From the NCBI RefSeq assembly GCF_036237275.1, contig NZ_CP108352.1:3100001-3164000 (forward strand): DNA of 64,000 nt. Direction: 5' to 3'. The notes beneath the pieces are model-generated. The model was not told the DNA's origin and did no database searches. It saw only the letters and a list, made by a program, of their open reading frames with translations. This document shows positions 1 to 8,905 of the stretch, in pieces (position 1 is the stretch's first letter; every line of letters begins with the position of its first letter). A program made the position numbers and the translations under genes. The stretch comes from Streptomyces sp. NBC_01353. GTDB taxonomy: Bacteria > Actinomycetota > Actinomycetes > Streptomycetales > Streptomycetaceae.

Positions 1-201
1 GTCGCCGAGGGCGCGGTGGACATCTGCGCCGAGCCCGAGCTGTCCCTCTGGGACATGGCGGCCACGGCGATCGTCGTCCAGGAGGCGGGCGGCACCTTCA
101 CCGGCCTCGACGGCCGGCACGGTCCGCACAGCGGCAACGCGGCGGCGTCGAACGGCCTGCTCCACGGCGAACTGCTGAGCTATCTGAACCAGAAGAGCTG
201 A
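1..201 (+). CDS. hisN: Inositol-monophosphatase-family protein, C-terminal end (histidinol-phosphatase type), cut by window edge
   Basis: Only the last 66 codons are present; the gene begins before the window. The frame is open from base 1 and ends at TGA 199-201. The motif ELSLWDMAA followed by VQEAGG is the conserved C-terminal metal and substrate-binding region of the inositol monophosphatase superfamily, in which the Asp of WD binds a catalytic metal. In actinomycetes the close relative with this C-terminus is HisN, which dephosphorylates L-histidinol phosphate in histidine synthesis, in the cytoplasm. The HisN assignment over a generic IMPase comes from family memory and is not proven by this fragment. 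The gene downstream is a CBS-domain protein. Confidence 0.7.
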   Translation, partial: VAEGAVDICAEPELSLWDMAATAIVVQEAGGTFTGLDGRHGPHSGNAAASNGLLHGELLSYLNQKS

Positions 202-217
202 CCCCCGCGCGCGGGGG
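202..217 (+). terminator. Short GC palindrome just after the hisN-type gene
   Basis: A perfect 16-bp palindrome (five C, alternating CG, five G) starts one base after the stop codon. It could form a six-pair stem with a tight loop. There is no T-run, so it is a weak terminator candidate. Confidence 0.3.
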
Positions 218-378
218 CGCCTCGCACGCCCCCCGCGCCGCCCGGGCCCCACGCACTTGGTCGCGCCCTCTTGTCGACCCTCTCGACCGATGCCACGCTG
301 AGAGTCCGCCCACTTGTGAACTTGTGAAACCGTTCTCGTTGAAGGCGGGGACGGTTCACGAAGGAGGTGGCTCCCTTC

Positions 379-780
379 ATGCTCGTCCGTGACGCCATGA
401 GCACGGTGGTCCTCACCATCGGCCCCGCCCACACGCTCCGCCAGGCCGCCAGACTGATGTCCGCGCGCCGCGTCGGCGCGGCCGTCGTCCACGACACCGA
501 CGCCGGCGGGTTCGGAATCCTCACCGAGCGCGACATCCTCAACTCGATCGGCGCCGACCAGAACCCCGACCACGAGACCGCGAGCTCCCACACCACCACC
601 GACGTCGTCTTCGCCGCACCCACCTGGACCCTGGAGGAGGCGGCCGCCGCCATGACCCACGGCGGCTTCCGCCACCTCGTCGTCCTCGACGGGCACGGGC
701 CCGTGGGCATCGTCTCCGTACGCGACATCATCCGCTGCTGGACCCCGGCACACCGGCACGCGGCGCCCATGGCGAGCTGA
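379..780 (+). CDS. CBS-domain-pair protein
   Basis: A 133-residue protein made of two CBS motifs: residues about 3-57 (MLVRDAMST to LTERDIL) and about 70-125 (VVFAAPTWTLEEAA to SVRDIIR). CBS pairs bind adenosyl ligands such as AMP, ATP or SAM and regulate partner proteins; stand-alone pairs in Streptomyces have mostly unknown partners. The start is the ATG at 379, 11 nt after the AAGGAGG at 361-367. An in-frame GTG at 367 overlaps that ribosome site and is unlikely to be the start. The family assignment is firm; the ligand and target cannot be read from sequence. Confidence 0.85.
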   Translation: MLVRDAMSTVVLTIGPAHTLRQAARLMSARRVGAAVVHDTDAGGFGILTERDILNSIGADQNPDHETASSHTTTDVVFAAPTWTLEEAAAAMTHGGFRHLVVLDGHGPVGIVSVRDIIRCWTPAHRHAAPMAS

Positions 781-787
781 CACCGGA

Positions 788-821
788 GCGGGCCGGACCT
801 CCGTACGGAAGTCCGGCCCGC
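788..821 (+). terminator. Intrinsic terminator after the CBS gene
   Basis: An 11-bp perfect stem (788-798 with 811-821) lies 7 nt beyond the CBS stop codon and is followed by CCCCTTCG. Confidence 0.6.
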
Positions 822-935
822 CCCTTCGCCACGACAAGCGCCCTCGGCCGCGCAGGGCCTGGACGGCGGCGTCGAGCCGCTTGCCGAAGTCACCGTTGGC
901 TTCAGCCTTGGCCGATGCCGTACGTGATCTTACGA

Positions 936-948
936 TGGACAATGTCCA
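936..948. promoter_or_regulatory. Perfect 6-1-6 palindrome, candidate Fur-family operator
   Basis: TGGACA-A-TGTCCA lies about 70 nt upstream of the Fur-family start codon. Fur/CatR-type regulators usually repress their own promoters through such inverted repeats, so autoregulation is inferred. It does not match a box I can name with certainty. Confidence 0.4.
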
Positions 949-1015
949 AGTCAAGCCGACTTCCAAAGTAACACCCGTTCGGGACCCCGATGCCGCCACT
1001 GTTAGTCTGGTCCTT

Positions 1016-1435
1016 ATGAGCGACCTGCTGGAACGACTGCGCGGCCGCGGCTGGCGAATGACCGCGCAGCGGCGCGTCGTAGCCGAGGTCCTCGACGGGG
1101 ATCATGTGCATCTGACCGCCGACGAGGTCCATGCCCGCGCCGTGGAGCGACTGCCCGAGATCTCCCGGGCGACCGTCTACAACACGCTGGGCGAGATGGT
1201 CACCCTCGGTGAGGTCATGGAAGTGGCGACGGACGGTCGCGCCAAGCGGTACGACCCGAACGCCCACCGCCCGCACCAGCACCTGGTCTGCGGGCGTTGC
1301 GGTGCCATCCGTGACGTCCACCCCTCCGGCAACCCGCTGGCGGACCTGCCGGACACGGAGCGCTTCGGCTTCACGATCTCGGGCGTCGAGGTCACGTACC
1401 GCGGCCTCTGCCCGAACTGCGCCGCCACGGCCTGA
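1016..1435 (+). CDS. Fur-family metalloregulator (CatR/PerR/Fur type)
   Basis: A 139-residue Fur-family repressor. Residues 1-80 form the winged helix (MTAQRRVVAEVL, then SRATVYNTLGEM as recognition helix). Residues 84-139 form the dimerisation and metal domain, with HRPHQH and two CxxC pairs, C92/C95 (VCGRCG) and C132/C135 (LCPNC), the classic structural zinc site. Such proteins sense iron, peroxide, nickel or zinc. This one is not next to a catalase or uptake gene, so its signal is not given by context. The ATG at 1016 is chosen because it matches the family N-terminus; the frame is open further upstream but that part has no family character. A palindrome at 936-948 may be its operator. Confidence 0.88.
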   Translation: MSDLLERLRGRGWRMTAQRRVVAEVLDGDHVHLTADEVHARAVERLPEISRATVYNTLGEMVTLGEVMEVATDGRAKRYDPNAHRPHQHLVCGRCGAIRDVHPSGNPLADLPDTERFGFTISGVEVTYRGLCPNCAATA

Positions 1436-1445
1436 GACGACGACG

Positions 1446-1471
1446 AAGCCCCCACCGGACGGTGGGGGCTT
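1446..1471 (+). terminator. Intrinsic terminator of the Fur-family gene
   Basis: An 11-bp perfect stem (AAGCCCCCACC with GGTGGGGGCTT) and GGAC loop, 10 nt beyond the stop codon, followed by CTTCC. Confidence 0.7.
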
Positions 1472-1523
1472 CTTCCGTGCCCGTCCGCGTGAACGCGCAA
1501 CCCCTCCGCGTGGGCACGCACGA

Positions 1524-1560
1524 CGAAGGCCCGGATCCAGTGACTGGATCCGGGCCTTCG
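1524..1560 (-). terminator. Intrinsic terminator downstream of the first initiator tRNA
   Basis: A perfect 17-bp stem with a TGA loop sits 11 nt beyond the tRNA 3' end on the minus strand. The inner stem (GGCCCGGATCC) recurs in the terminator of the second tRNA copy at 3795-3830. Confidence 0.75.
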
Positions 1561-1571
1561 TTGCTACTGAG

Positions 1572-1645
1572 TAGCGGGGACAGGATTTGAACCTGCGACC
1601 TCTGGGTTATGAGCCCAGCGAGCTACCGAGCTGCTCCACCCCGCG
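1572..1645 (-). tRNA. Initiator tRNA-fMet (CAT), copy 1
   Basis: 74 nt. On the minus strand it runs from CGCGGGGTGG to CCCCGCTA. The anticodon loop CTCATAA carries CAT. The initiator features are visible: three consecutive G-C pairs at the anticodon (GGG/CCC in CTGGG-CCCAG) and an unpaired first position (C1 opposite U72). The TTCAAATC T-loop is intact. CCA is not encoded. The second copy at 3838-3911 is identical over all 74 nt. Confidence 0.97.
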
Positions 1646-1657
1646 TCGGTGAACCCA

Positions 1658-1686
1658 ACCTTACGGGACGCCCACGACCAGCGCAA
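1658..1686 (-). promoter_or_regulatory. Promoter of tRNA-fMet copy 1
   Basis: On the minus strand there is a -35 of TTGCGC (1686-1681), 17 nt spacing, and a -10 of TAAGGT (1663-1658), ending 12 nt before the tRNA 5' end. The -35 abuts the stop codon of the Sel1-repeat gene, so the tRNA probably has its own promoter rather than being part of that transcript. Confidence 0.55.
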
Positions 1687-1691
1687 ATCAC

Positions 1692-3632
1692 TTAAGCGGT
1701 CAGCTCCTGGTGCAGCGCCTCGCTCAGTCGGGCGGCCCGCTCGGCCACCTCCGCCGGGCCGAGCTCCACGGCCGTCGCACACCAGCGACGGCCCTCCGAC
1801 AGCTCACCCCGCCGGGCCGCGAGCAGCGCGAGCCGCAGGGCGGCGCGGCCGTGCCCGGCGCGGGCGGCGCGGGTCCACCACAGCGCGGCCTCCCGCTCGC
1901 TGCCCTCACGGGCGAGGAGCAGGCCGAGGTTGAAGGCTCCGTTACGACTGCCGGCCTCGGCCGCCTCGCGGTACCAGTGGGCCGCCTCCGCCACGTCGCC
2001 ACGCGCGGCGGCGAGCATCCCCACCCTCACCTGGGCGCGCCGGTGGCCCTGCTGGGCGGCCCGCTCGTACCACTCCTCGCACTCGGTCTTCTCCTCCTCG
2101 CGCGGGGCCCCGAGCGCGGGCGGGCCGGGATCCGGCCGGCGCGCGTCGAGGACGGTGGCGAGCCGGAACGCGGCCTCGGCGCTGCCGCCGCCCGCCGCGC
2201 ACCGCAGATGCCGCTCGGCGGACTGCTCGTCGCCGTCGCGCAGGCCGGCGATGCCGACCTGGAGGGCGGCCTCGGTGTGCCCGGCCGCGGCCGCCCGCTC
2301 GTACCAGCTCAGCGCCGTACGGTCGTCGTCGCGACCCGCGTAGAGGATGCCGAGATTGAAGGCGGCGTCGACGCTGCCGGCCTCCGCAGCCTTGGAGAAC
2401 CACGGCTCGGCGCCGTCCGTGTCCCCGGCCTGGAGGAGGAGCACGGCGAGCGCGTTGGCGGCCTCGCGGTGACCCGCGTAGGCGGCGCGGCGGTACCACT
2501 GCTCGGCGTGCTGGACGCGGTCCTGGGCGGCGCAGAGCAGCCCGAGGTTGTACGCCCCGTTCACATCGCCCGCGTCCATGGCGGCGCGGTACCAGCGCTC
2601 GGCGGTCTGCTGCTCGCCCCGGGCCGCGTGCAGGGCACCGAGCGCGTTGGCGGCGTTGCCGTCGCCGTCCTGGGCGGCACGCAGCCACCACACGGCGGCG
2701 CTCTCCTCGTCGCCGGCGTCGCGCAGCAGGAAGCCGAGCGCGCAGGCGGCCTTGGCCTCGCCCTCCTTGGCGGAGCTCAGATACCAGCGGCCGGCCTCCT
2801 TGAGCTCGCCCCGCTTCTCCAGGATCGCCCCGAGGTGCAGCGCGGCCCGTCGGTGTCCGCGCGCGGCGGCCTGCCGGAACCACTGCTCGGCCTCGGTGAG
2901 TTCACCGGAGGGCGCACCGGCGGCGCCGGACTCGCCCTTGACCGTGTCGGCCTGCGCGGTGTCGTGGGCGAGCGCGTCGCGGGCCGAGAGGCCGGAGGCG
3001 GACGGGCCTCGGGTCACTTCCTGGGCGCGCCGCTCCAGGGCGAGGGCGAGTCGGTACGCGGCCTCGCGGTGACCCCGCTCGGCGGCGGCGCGCAGCCAGC
3101 GCTCGGCGCCGACGTCGCTGCGGTGCTCCAGGAGGTCGGCGAGCGCGTAGGCGCCCAGGGCGTGGCCCTGCTCGGCGGACTGGCGCAGCCAGTACTCGGC
3201 GGCGGGCTCGTCGCCGCGCTCGCGGTGGTGGCGGCCGAGCGCGTGGGCGGCGGGCGCGGAGCCCGCGACGGCGGCGACCCGCCACCAGCCTGCGGCCTCT
3301 TCGGCGTAGCCACGCTGGTGCAGCAGGACACCCAGGTTGTTGGCGGCCGCGCGGTCCCCCTCGGCGGTGGCGCCACGCAGATACGGCTCGGCGCCGTCCA
3401 GGTCACCGCGGCGCAGCAGCAGCGCGCCGAGCACGCTCATGGACGCGGCGTCGCCGCTCTCGGCGGCACGCCGGTGGCGCGCCTCGGTCTCGGTCTCGTT
3501 CTCGGCGGTGGTGTCGACGGCCTCACCGCCGGCCACCACGGCCTCGATGATGTCGTCTGCGGCACTCTTGACATGCCGCTGCACAAACCGCCCTGTCTCC
3601 AACAGAGTTGCCCTGTCCCCCATACATTCCAT
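1692..3632 (-). CDS. Sel1-like/TPR repeat protein, about 16 repeats
   Basis: A 646-residue soluble protein built almost wholly of 33-36-residue helical repeats from about residue 60 to the end. I count about 16, each with a G(H/D/S)xxAAxxLG core and a following W-Y-R-x-A-A stretch (for example AEQWYRRAA and SWYERAA), the Sel1 subclass of tetratricopeptide repeats. Such solenoids are protein-interaction scaffolds; the partner is unknown. Residues 1-60 are non-repeat (MGDRATLLETGRFVQ, then an acidic stretch). The start could be ATG 3632 or ATG 3623 three codons later; the latter begins MGDRATLL, as I remember for relatives. It lies alone between two identical tRNA genes on the same strand. Confidence 0.85.
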   Translation of the reverse strand: MECMGDRATLLETGRFVQRHVKSAADDIIEAVVAGGEAVDTTAENETETEARHRRAAESGDAASMSVLGALLLRRGDLDGAEPYLRGATAEGDRAAANNLGVLLHQRGYAEEAAGWWRVAAVAGSAPAAHALGRHHRERGDEPAAEYWLRQSAEQGHALGAYALADLLEHRSDVGAERWLRAAAERGHREAAYRLALALERRAQEVTRGPSASGLSARDALAHDTAQADTVKGESGAAGAPSGELTEAEQWFRQAAARGHRRAALHLGAILEKRGELKEAGRWYLSSAKEGEAKAACALGFLLRDAGDEESAAVWWLRAAQDGDGNAANALGALHAARGEQQTAERWYRAAMDAGDVNGAYNLGLLCAAQDRVQHAEQWYRRAAYAGHREAANALAVLLLQAGDTDGAEPWFSKAAEAGSVDAAFNLGILYAGRDDDRTALSWYERAAAAGHTEAALQVGIAGLRDGDEQSAERHLRCAAGGGSAEAAFRLATVLDARRPDPGPPALGAPREEEKTECEEWYERAAQQGHRRAQVRVGMLAAARGDVAEAAHWYREAAEAGSRNGAFNLGLLLAREGSEREAALWWTRAARAGHGRAALRLALLAARRGELSEGRRWCATAVELGPAEVAERAARLSEALHQELTA

Positions 3633-3794
3633 CGTCGCACCACCCGCAACGCGCGTACACCTGGTATACCGCAGCCAGTGAGGTCACTTCAGCGTTTTGT
3701 CGACATGCCCACAGAGAGATAAGTCAAACACGTCTCACCCCAACTCGCCCCATCCCCACCGTGCTTCGCGGCCCCCGCGCCCCCGCCGAGCACG

Positions 3795-3830
3795 ACAAGG
3801 GCCCGGATCCTGATGGATCCGGGCCCTTGT
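3795..3830 (-). terminator. Intrinsic terminator downstream of the second initiator tRNA
   Basis: A perfect 16-bp stem (ACAAGGGCCCGGATCC with its complement) and TGAT loop, 7 nt past the tRNA 3' end on the minus strand. Confidence 0.75.
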
Positions 3831-3837
3831 CTTTCAG

Positions 3838-3911
3838 TAGCGGGGACAGGATTTGAACCTGCGACCTCTGGGTTATGAGCCCAGCGAGCTACCGAGCTGC
3901 TCCACCCCGCG
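3838..3911 (-). tRNA. Initiator tRNA-fMet (CAT), copy 2
   Basis: 74 nt, identical to copy 1 at 1572-1645, including the GGG/CCC anticodon stem and the C1/U72 mismatch. CCA is not encoded. Upstream on the minus strand GATACCTTAAAG supplies a possible -10 about 16 nt before the 5' end; no clear -35 is visible. Confidence 0.97.
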
Positions 3912-3963
3912 TCGTTGTGTCTTTAAGGTATCACGACGCGGGGGTGGTGCCTGACCAGTCCGA

Positions 3964-6900
3964 TCAGCCGCTCGGTGGGGTCGCGCTGGTCGACGGGCTC
4001 GGGCTGGTCGACGGGGTCGCCCCCGGCTTCTGCTCACCCGGCTTCTGCTCCGCCGGCTTCTGGTCGGACGGGGTCAGCTTCGCACCCGCGTCCGCCGCCC
4101 GCCGGAGCGCGTCCTGCAGGGCCTCCTGGGCCTTGCCGTAGGCGGTCCAGTCACCCTTCTGCAGAGCCGCCTCACCGTCGTCGTACGCCTTCTGCGCATC
4201 GGCGATGGCCTGCTTCAGCGCAGCGTCGTTCGTGGTCGGCGTCGTCGGCGGCTTGGTGCCCGGCTGTTCCGGCTTCTCGGGCGGCGTCGCGCCCTCCACG
4301 CCGAAGACGGCGTTGAGCGCCGCGGTGAGGTTGTCCTCGAACACCGTGGTGTCCTTGGTCGTGTCACCGTCCGGCTGGTCCGCGTCCACGTACGACACCG
4401 CGACCTTCTTCAGCAGCGGGTAGTGCGCGTTACGGCCCTGGGCGTACACCGGCTCGACGTACAGGAATCCGCCGTCGAGCGGCACCGTCAGCAGGTTGCC
4501 GTACTGGATGTCGGAGTCGGCACCCTTCATGTCACGGACGAAGGTGGCCACCGACGGAAGGCTGTTGAGCTTGTTCTGCACCTGCTCGGGTCCGGGGACC
4601 TCGGAGGTGACTCTCAACAGCCTTATGCGGCCGTAGTCCTTGCTGCCCGCGTCGGCGTCGACCGCCATGAAGCCGCCCAGGTTGGGCCGCCCGTTCGGGG
4701 TGAACGTCGTCGTCAGCGAGAACCGCTGCTGCTGGTCCCCGGGCATCTTCATGCTCAGGTAGTACGGCGGGACCGCGTTGCCGTCCTTGTTGGTCGGGTC
4801 GTTCGGCACCTGCCAGGCGTCCGAGCCGCTGTAGAACTGCGCCGGGTCCTTCACGTGGTACCGGGTGAGCAGCTCGCGCTGGACCTTGAACATGTCCTGC
4901 GGGTAGCGCAGGTGCTGCATGAGGTCGGGACTGATCGACTCACGCGGCTGCACGGTGTCCGGGAACGCCTTCATCCACGTCTTGAGGACCGGGTCTTCCT
5001 TGTCCCACTGGTACAGCGTGACCGTGCCGTCGTAGGCGTCGACGGTGGCCTTCACCGAGTTGCGGATGTAGTTGACCTGGTTCTGCTGGGCGACCACCGC
5101 GCGCTGCTGGTTGCCGACCGTCAGCGCGTCGGCCGTGGACTCGCCCAGCGTGGTGCGCGAGGCGTACGGGTAGCCGTTCGTCGTCGTGTACGCGTCGACG
5201 ATCCACTGGATCTTGCCGCCGACGACGGCCGGGTAGGCGTCGCCGTCGATGGTCAGCCAGGGCGCGACCGCCTCGACGCGCTCCTTGGGCGTGCGGTTGT
5301 AGAGGACCCGCGAGCCCTCGCCGATGGCCCCCGAGTAGAGGATCTGCGGCTCGCTGAACGCGACCGCGTAGGCGGCGCGGTTGAAGGTGTTGGAGAGGTT
5401 GACCCCGCTCTTGCCCTCGTAGCTGGTGGTCTTCTCGCCGTTCTCCTCGTAGTCCAGCTCCTTCTGCGGGCCGCCGACGATCGAGTACTGATCCGTCTTC
5501 TCGCCGTAGTAGATCCGCTGCTGGTACGGGCCGAGCATCCCCGTGGTCGGGAGACCGGCCTCGGTGAAGACCGGGGAGCCGTTGGCGTCCGTCTGCGTGC
5601 CCGCCGCCATGATCGCGCCATAGCCGTGGGTGTACGTGAAGTGGTCGTTGATCCAGTTCCGCTTCGGGATGCCCTTGATGTTGAGCTCACGCAGGCCGAC
5701 GACGGTGTCCTGGCCCTTGTAGCGGTCGACGTCGAGGGTCGTCGGGAACTGGTAGTACTTCCGCTTCTGCTCCAGCTGCTGGAACGTCGGCGAGACGATG
5801 TTCGGGTCGATCAACCGGTAGCTGGCCGCCGTGTCGGAGTTCGCGCGGAGCTGGTCCTTGGCCTTGACCGTGGACTTGCCCGAGTAGTTCTCCGGCTCGG
5901 TGCTGTCGATGTCGTACGCCTTGCGCGTGGCATCGATGTTCTTCTGGATGTACGGCGCTTCCTTGGCCTGCTCGTTCGGCTGGACCTGGAACTTCTGCAC
6001 GATGGCCGGGTACAGGCCACCGATCAGGATCGCCGACAGGACCATGAGGCCGAAGCCGATCACCGGCAGCTGCCAGGTGCGGCGCCACAGCGTCGCGAAG
6101 AACAGCACGGCGCAGATCGCGGCGATGCAGAAGAGGATCGTCTTCGCCGGCAGGTACGCGTTGGCGTCGACGTACCGCAGACCCGTCCAGTTTCCGGCCG
6201 CCTTGAAGTCGCTGGACTTCACGGCGAGGCCGTACCGGTCGAGCCAGTACGCCACGGCCTTCAGCGAGACGAAGACGCCGAGGATCACCGACAGGTGGCC
6301 CGTCGCGGCGGCGGTGGCGCGGGCACCGGGGCTGGTGACGCGCAGTCCGCCGTACAGGTAGTGCGTCAGCGCGGCGGCGACCAGCGACAGGACGGTGGCG
6401 GCGAAGCCGAAGGCCAGCAGGAAGCGGTACCAGGGCAGGTCGAAGGCGTAGAAGGACACCTCCAGGTGGAACTGGGGGTCCTTCTGGCCGAACGGAACCC
6501 CGTTCACCCACATCAGCCAGGTCCGCCACTGGCCGGAGGCCGAGGCTCCGGCGATCAGGCCCACCAGAGCGGTGATCGCGAGGAGCACCCACTTCTTGTA
6601 GGGGGCCAGGCCCATCCGGTACCGGTCGAGGCTCTGCTGCTCCAGCGACATCGCGCTCAGCGGCGGCCGCAGTCGGTGCGCCAGCCAGATGTTGAACCCG
6701 ACGGCGAGCCCCATGAGGAGACCGAAGACGGCGAAGAGGCCGATCTTGGTCCACAGGGTGGTGGTGAACACGGACGAGTACTGGACCGAGCGGTACCAGA
6801 GCCAGTCGGTCCAGAATCCCGCGAACATGACGAACAGCATGGCCAGGACGGCCAGCACGCCCAGGGTCATGAGCAGCGTCCGGGCCCGCCGGGAAGGCCG

Positions 6901-6966
6901 GCCGACTCTGATCCTTGGCCCGGACGGACCTCCGCCGCCTCCGCGGTCCGGCATCTGGAAAGCCAA
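3964..6966 (-). CDS. UPF0182 family polytopic membrane protein
   Basis: A 1000-residue membrane protein of the UPF0182 family, conserved across actinobacteria, function unknown. It begins with a basic cytoplasmic stretch, then about seven hydrophobic segments up to about residue 330 (the first around [19 protein letters not shown]). A long extracytoplasmic region follows with family blocks such as [11 protein letters not shown] and [15 protein letters not shown]. The C-terminus is a low-complexity Pro/Thr/Lys tail with [10 protein letters not shown]-type repeats. Start choice: TTG 6966 has GAGGGG six nt upstream and gives [15 protein letters not shown] at 7023 six nt downstream of TAAGTT (7035-7030) would be a leaderless alternative, and ATG 6954 lacks a ribosome site. 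It is divergent from the PPA1309 gene. Confidence 0.85.
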   Translation of the reverse strand: MAFQMPDRGGGGGPSGPRIRVGRPSRRARTLLMTLGVLAVLAMLFVMFAGFWTDWLWYRSVQYSSVFTTTLWTKIGLFAVFGLLMGLAVGFNIWLAHRLRPPLSAMSLEQQSLDRYRMGLAPYKKWVLLAITALVGLIAGASASGQWRTWLMWVNGVPFGQKDPQFHLEVSFYAFDLPWYRFLLAFGFAATVLSLVAAALTHYLYGGLRVTSPGARATAAATGHLSVILGVFVSLKAVAYWLDRYGLAVKSSDFKAAGNWTGLRYVDANAYLPAKTILFCIAAICAVLFFATLWRRTWQLPVIGFGLMVLSAILIGGLYPAIVQKFQVQPNEQAKEAPYIQKNIDATRKAYDIDSTEPENYSGKSTVKAKDQLRANSDTAASYRLIDPNIVSPTFQQLEQKRKYYQFPTTLDVDRYKGQDTVVGLRELNIKGIPKRNWINDHFTYTHGYGAIMAAGTQTDANGSPVFTEAGLPTTGMLGPYQQRIYYGEKTDQYSIVGGPQKELDYEENGEKTTSYEGKSGVNLSNTFNRAAYAVAFSEPQILYSGAIGEGSRVLYNRTPKERVEAVAPWLTIDGDAYPAVVGGKIQWIVDAYTTTNGYPYASRTTLGESTADALTVGNQQRAVVAQQNQVNYIRNSVKATVDAYDGTVTLYQWDKEDPVLKTWMKAFPDTVQPRESISPDLMQHLRYPQDMFKVQRELLTRYHVKDPAQFYSGSDAWQVPNDPTNKDGNAVPPYYLSMKMPGDQQQRFSLTTTFTPNGRPNLGGFMAVDADAGSKDYGRIRLLRVTSEVPGPEQVQNKLNSLPSVATFVRDMKGADSDIQYGNLLTVPLDGGFLYVEPVYAQGRNAHYPLLKKVAVSYVDADQPDGDTTKDTTVFEDNLTAALNAVFGVEGATPPEKPEQPGTKPPTTPTTNDAALKQAIADAQKAYDDGEAALQKGDWTAYGKAQEALQDALRRAADAGAKLTPSDQKPAEQKPGEQKPGATPSTSPSPSTSATPPSG

Positions 6967-7089
6967 CGTGCGCCCCTCGAGGTTGATGCGTCGATAAGCA
7001 GGCTCCGCGATCGTAGAGCCCACTGGTGCAACTTACTGAGGCTTTACCTAGTTCCCGTCTTCGGGGGCAAAGGAGGCAGGATATGGGTC

Positions 7090-7644
7090 ATGTCCAACGT
7101 TTCCTCCTCCGGCACCCCCATGGCCGCGAGCCCCCTCACCCGCGCGGTGCTCGAGATCGACGAGTACGCCTCCGGTCTCGGCTGGGACCGGCCGGCCCGG
7201 CTCTTCGCCCTCGTCGACACCGCCCGACTGCGTGCCAAGGAGCCGGGACTCGCCTCCCAGCTCGGTCTCCAAGGCGCGGAAGCCGCCGCCTTCACCCCCA
7301 TCGAGCAGGAGGAGCTGCCGAAGGGGAAGGCCCTCGACGAGTTCCTCGGCACGATCGCCTGGCCGGACGCTGTGGCCGGCTGCGCGCTGACGGTGGAGCG
7401 GCTGATGCTGCCGCCGTCGGCCGAGGCAGCCGTACCGGACGGCCTGGACGAGGCCGGTCTGGCGAAGTGGGTGGCACGGCACCCGGACCGCCAGGAGGTC
7501 CGGATGACCGTGGCCGTCCTCCGTGACGGAGCCCGCGAGGCGGCCATCCGGCTGCGCGAGAAGGACTCCCCGAACGAGGTGCTCACCGGGGCCGACCTGG
7601 TGCCGGGGCTCGCGGACGCCCTCGCGGCGACCTTCGAATCCTGA
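7090..7644 (+). CDS. PPA1309 family protein, function unknown
   Basis: A 184-residue soluble acidic protein of the conserved actinobacterial PPA1309 family (ending DALAATFES). Recognisable stretches are VLEIDEYASGLGWDRPARL near the N-terminus and EVRMTVAVLRDGAREAA near residue 145. No catalytic motif is visible. The start ATG 7090 is 13 nt after AAGGAGG; an ATG at 7083 is out of frame. It is divergent from the UPF0182 gene and convergent with the PDZ protease gene, sharing a strong bidirectional terminator. The family name is from memory; no biochemical role can be assigned. Confidence 0.8.
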   Translation: MSNVSSSGTPMAASPLTRAVLEIDEYASGLGWDRPARLFALVDTARLRAKEPGLASQLGLQGAEAAAFTPIEQEELPKGKALDEFLGTIAWPDAVAGCALTVERLMLPPSAEAAVPDGLDEAGLAKWVARHPDRQEVRMTVAVLRDGAREAAIRLREKDSPNEVLTGADLVPGLADALAATFES

Positions 7645-7651
7645 GGCATAT

Positions 7652-7694
7652 GTGAAGGGGGCGCCCCGGTCGTCGACCGGGGCGCCCCCTTCAC
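7652..7694. terminator. Bidirectional terminator between convergent genes
   Basis: A perfect 20-bp stem (7652-7671 with 7675-7694) and three-base loop, placed between the PPA1309 stop and the PDZ protease stop, serving both. Confidence 0.8.
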
Positions 7695-7742
7695 GTACTG
7701 GCGCGCGATCCAGGGCCCCGGCCATGATCCGCCGGACACCCC

Positions 7743-8831
7743 CTAGCTCTTGGAGCAGCTCGGCAGGCTCTTCGTGTCGCCCTTGCGGAGCTTCTCGAGC
7801 GACTTCGTCGCGTCGTCGATGGTGTCCACCTTGATGAGCGTGAGGCCGTCCGGGATATCGGAGGCGGCGGCCTCGCAGTTGTCGGCCGGGGTGAGGAAGT
7901 ACCGGGCGCCCGCGTTGCGCGCGCCGACCAGCTTCATCTCGATACCGCCGATCGGGCCGACCTTGCCCTTCTCGTCGATGGTGCCGGTACCGGCGATGAA
8001 CTTGCCGTCGGTGAGGCTCTCGGGCGTCAGCTTGTCGACGATGCCGAGCGCGAACATCAGACCGGCGCTGGGGCCGCCGACGTCGGCGAGCTTGATGTCG
8101 ATGGTGAACGGGAAGACGTGGTCGGTGCCGGCCTGGATGCCGACGATCGCCCGGTCGCCCTCCTGGGACTTGACCGTGGTGATCGTGACCTTCCCGGTGG
8201 CGGTGGGCTCCTTGCCGGCCTTCTCGGCCGCGGCCGCCTCCTTGGCGGGGACGATCGTGAACTCGACCGGGTCGCCCGGCTTGCGCTTGGTCACCTGCTT
8301 GGCGACGTCACCCGGCTCCTTCACGGCGACACCGTCGACGGCCTTGATGACGTCCCCGGCGTGCAGCTTGCCCTGGGCGGGGCTGTCCTTCACGACGGTG
8401 GCGACGACCACCCGGGTGGTCACCGGGATCTTCAACTCGTTGAGGGCGGCGACCTTGGCGCTCTCCTGGGACTGGGAGAACTCCTCGGCGTTCTCCTGGC
8501 TCGACTGCTCCTCCGTCTTGCCGTCCGGGTAGAGGGTCTCCTTGGGGACCACGACGTTGTCGTGGGCGAGCCAGCCGTAGACGGCCTCGACCACGTTCAT
8601 GCGGTAGTCCGCACTGGTGACGCGGACCGTCGTCATGTTGAGATGCCCGTCGGTGGGGTACGTCTGGTGACCCGAGATCTGGAGGACCGGCTCCCCGCCG
8701 GCCTCGCCGAGGGTGTTGACCGTCGGACCGGGGCTCATCTCCGCGTACGGCACCGGCACCAGGACGCCCACACAGAGCAGAGTGATCAGGACCAGGGTGG
8801 AGGCGAGCATCGTCGCGGTGCGGCGTGGCAT
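7743..8831 (-). CDS. PDZ-domain Lon-like serine protease (YlbL family), membrane anchored
   Basis: A 362-residue protein. Residues 8-30 form one membrane segment, with the rest outside the membrane. A PDZ domain spans about 130-200 (VVKDSPAQGKLHAGDVIKAV). A Lon-type protease domain covers about 225-345, with catalytic S255 in GGPSAGLMF and K300 in GGIEMKLVGA, the Ser-Lys dyad of the Lon/YlbL group. Family members are thought to process or degrade envelope proteins. Its place next to UPF0182 and DUF2342 genes matches the mycobacterial Rv3193c-Rv3195 order as I recall it. ATG 8831 gives a normal N-terminal anchor. Confidence 0.9.
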   Translation of the reverse strand: MPRRTATMLASTLVLITLLCVGVLVPVPYAEMSPGPTVNTLGEAGGEPVLQISGHQTYPTDGHLNMTTVRVTSADYRMNVVEAVYGWLAHDNVVVPKETLYPDGKTEEQSSQENAEEFSQSQESAKVAALNELKIPVTTRVVVATVVKDSPAQGKLHAGDVIKAVDGVAVKEPGDVAKQVTKRKPGDPVEFTIVPAKEAAAAEKAGKEPTATGKVTITTVKSQEGDRAIVGIQAGTDHVFPFTIDIKLADVGGPSAGLMFALGIVDKLTPESLTDGKFIAGTGTIDEKGKVGPIGGIEMKLVGARNAGARYFLTPADNCEAAASDIPDGLTLIKVDTIDDATKSLEKLRKGDTKSLPSCSKS

Positions 8832-8905
8832 GGAACGACAGTACGGGACCGGTCTGTGAGTGCACCTGTGGGGCGGGTCCGTACGAGGCGGCCGGCGGTG
8901 GGAGA

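Noticed and set aside
1572-3911. tRNA genes as possible phage or ICE attachment sites around the Sel1 gene
   Set aside because: No integrase, excisionase or phage-like gene is present, and the repeated unit is a whole functional tRNA gene with its own terminator, not a partial 3' duplication.
4423-7644. Very long open frame on the plus strand, opposite the UPF0182 gene
   Set aside because: It is antisense to a well-supported membrane protein gene and arises from the GC-rich third positions of that gene. Only its last 184 codons (7090-7644) are real, as the PPA1309 protein.
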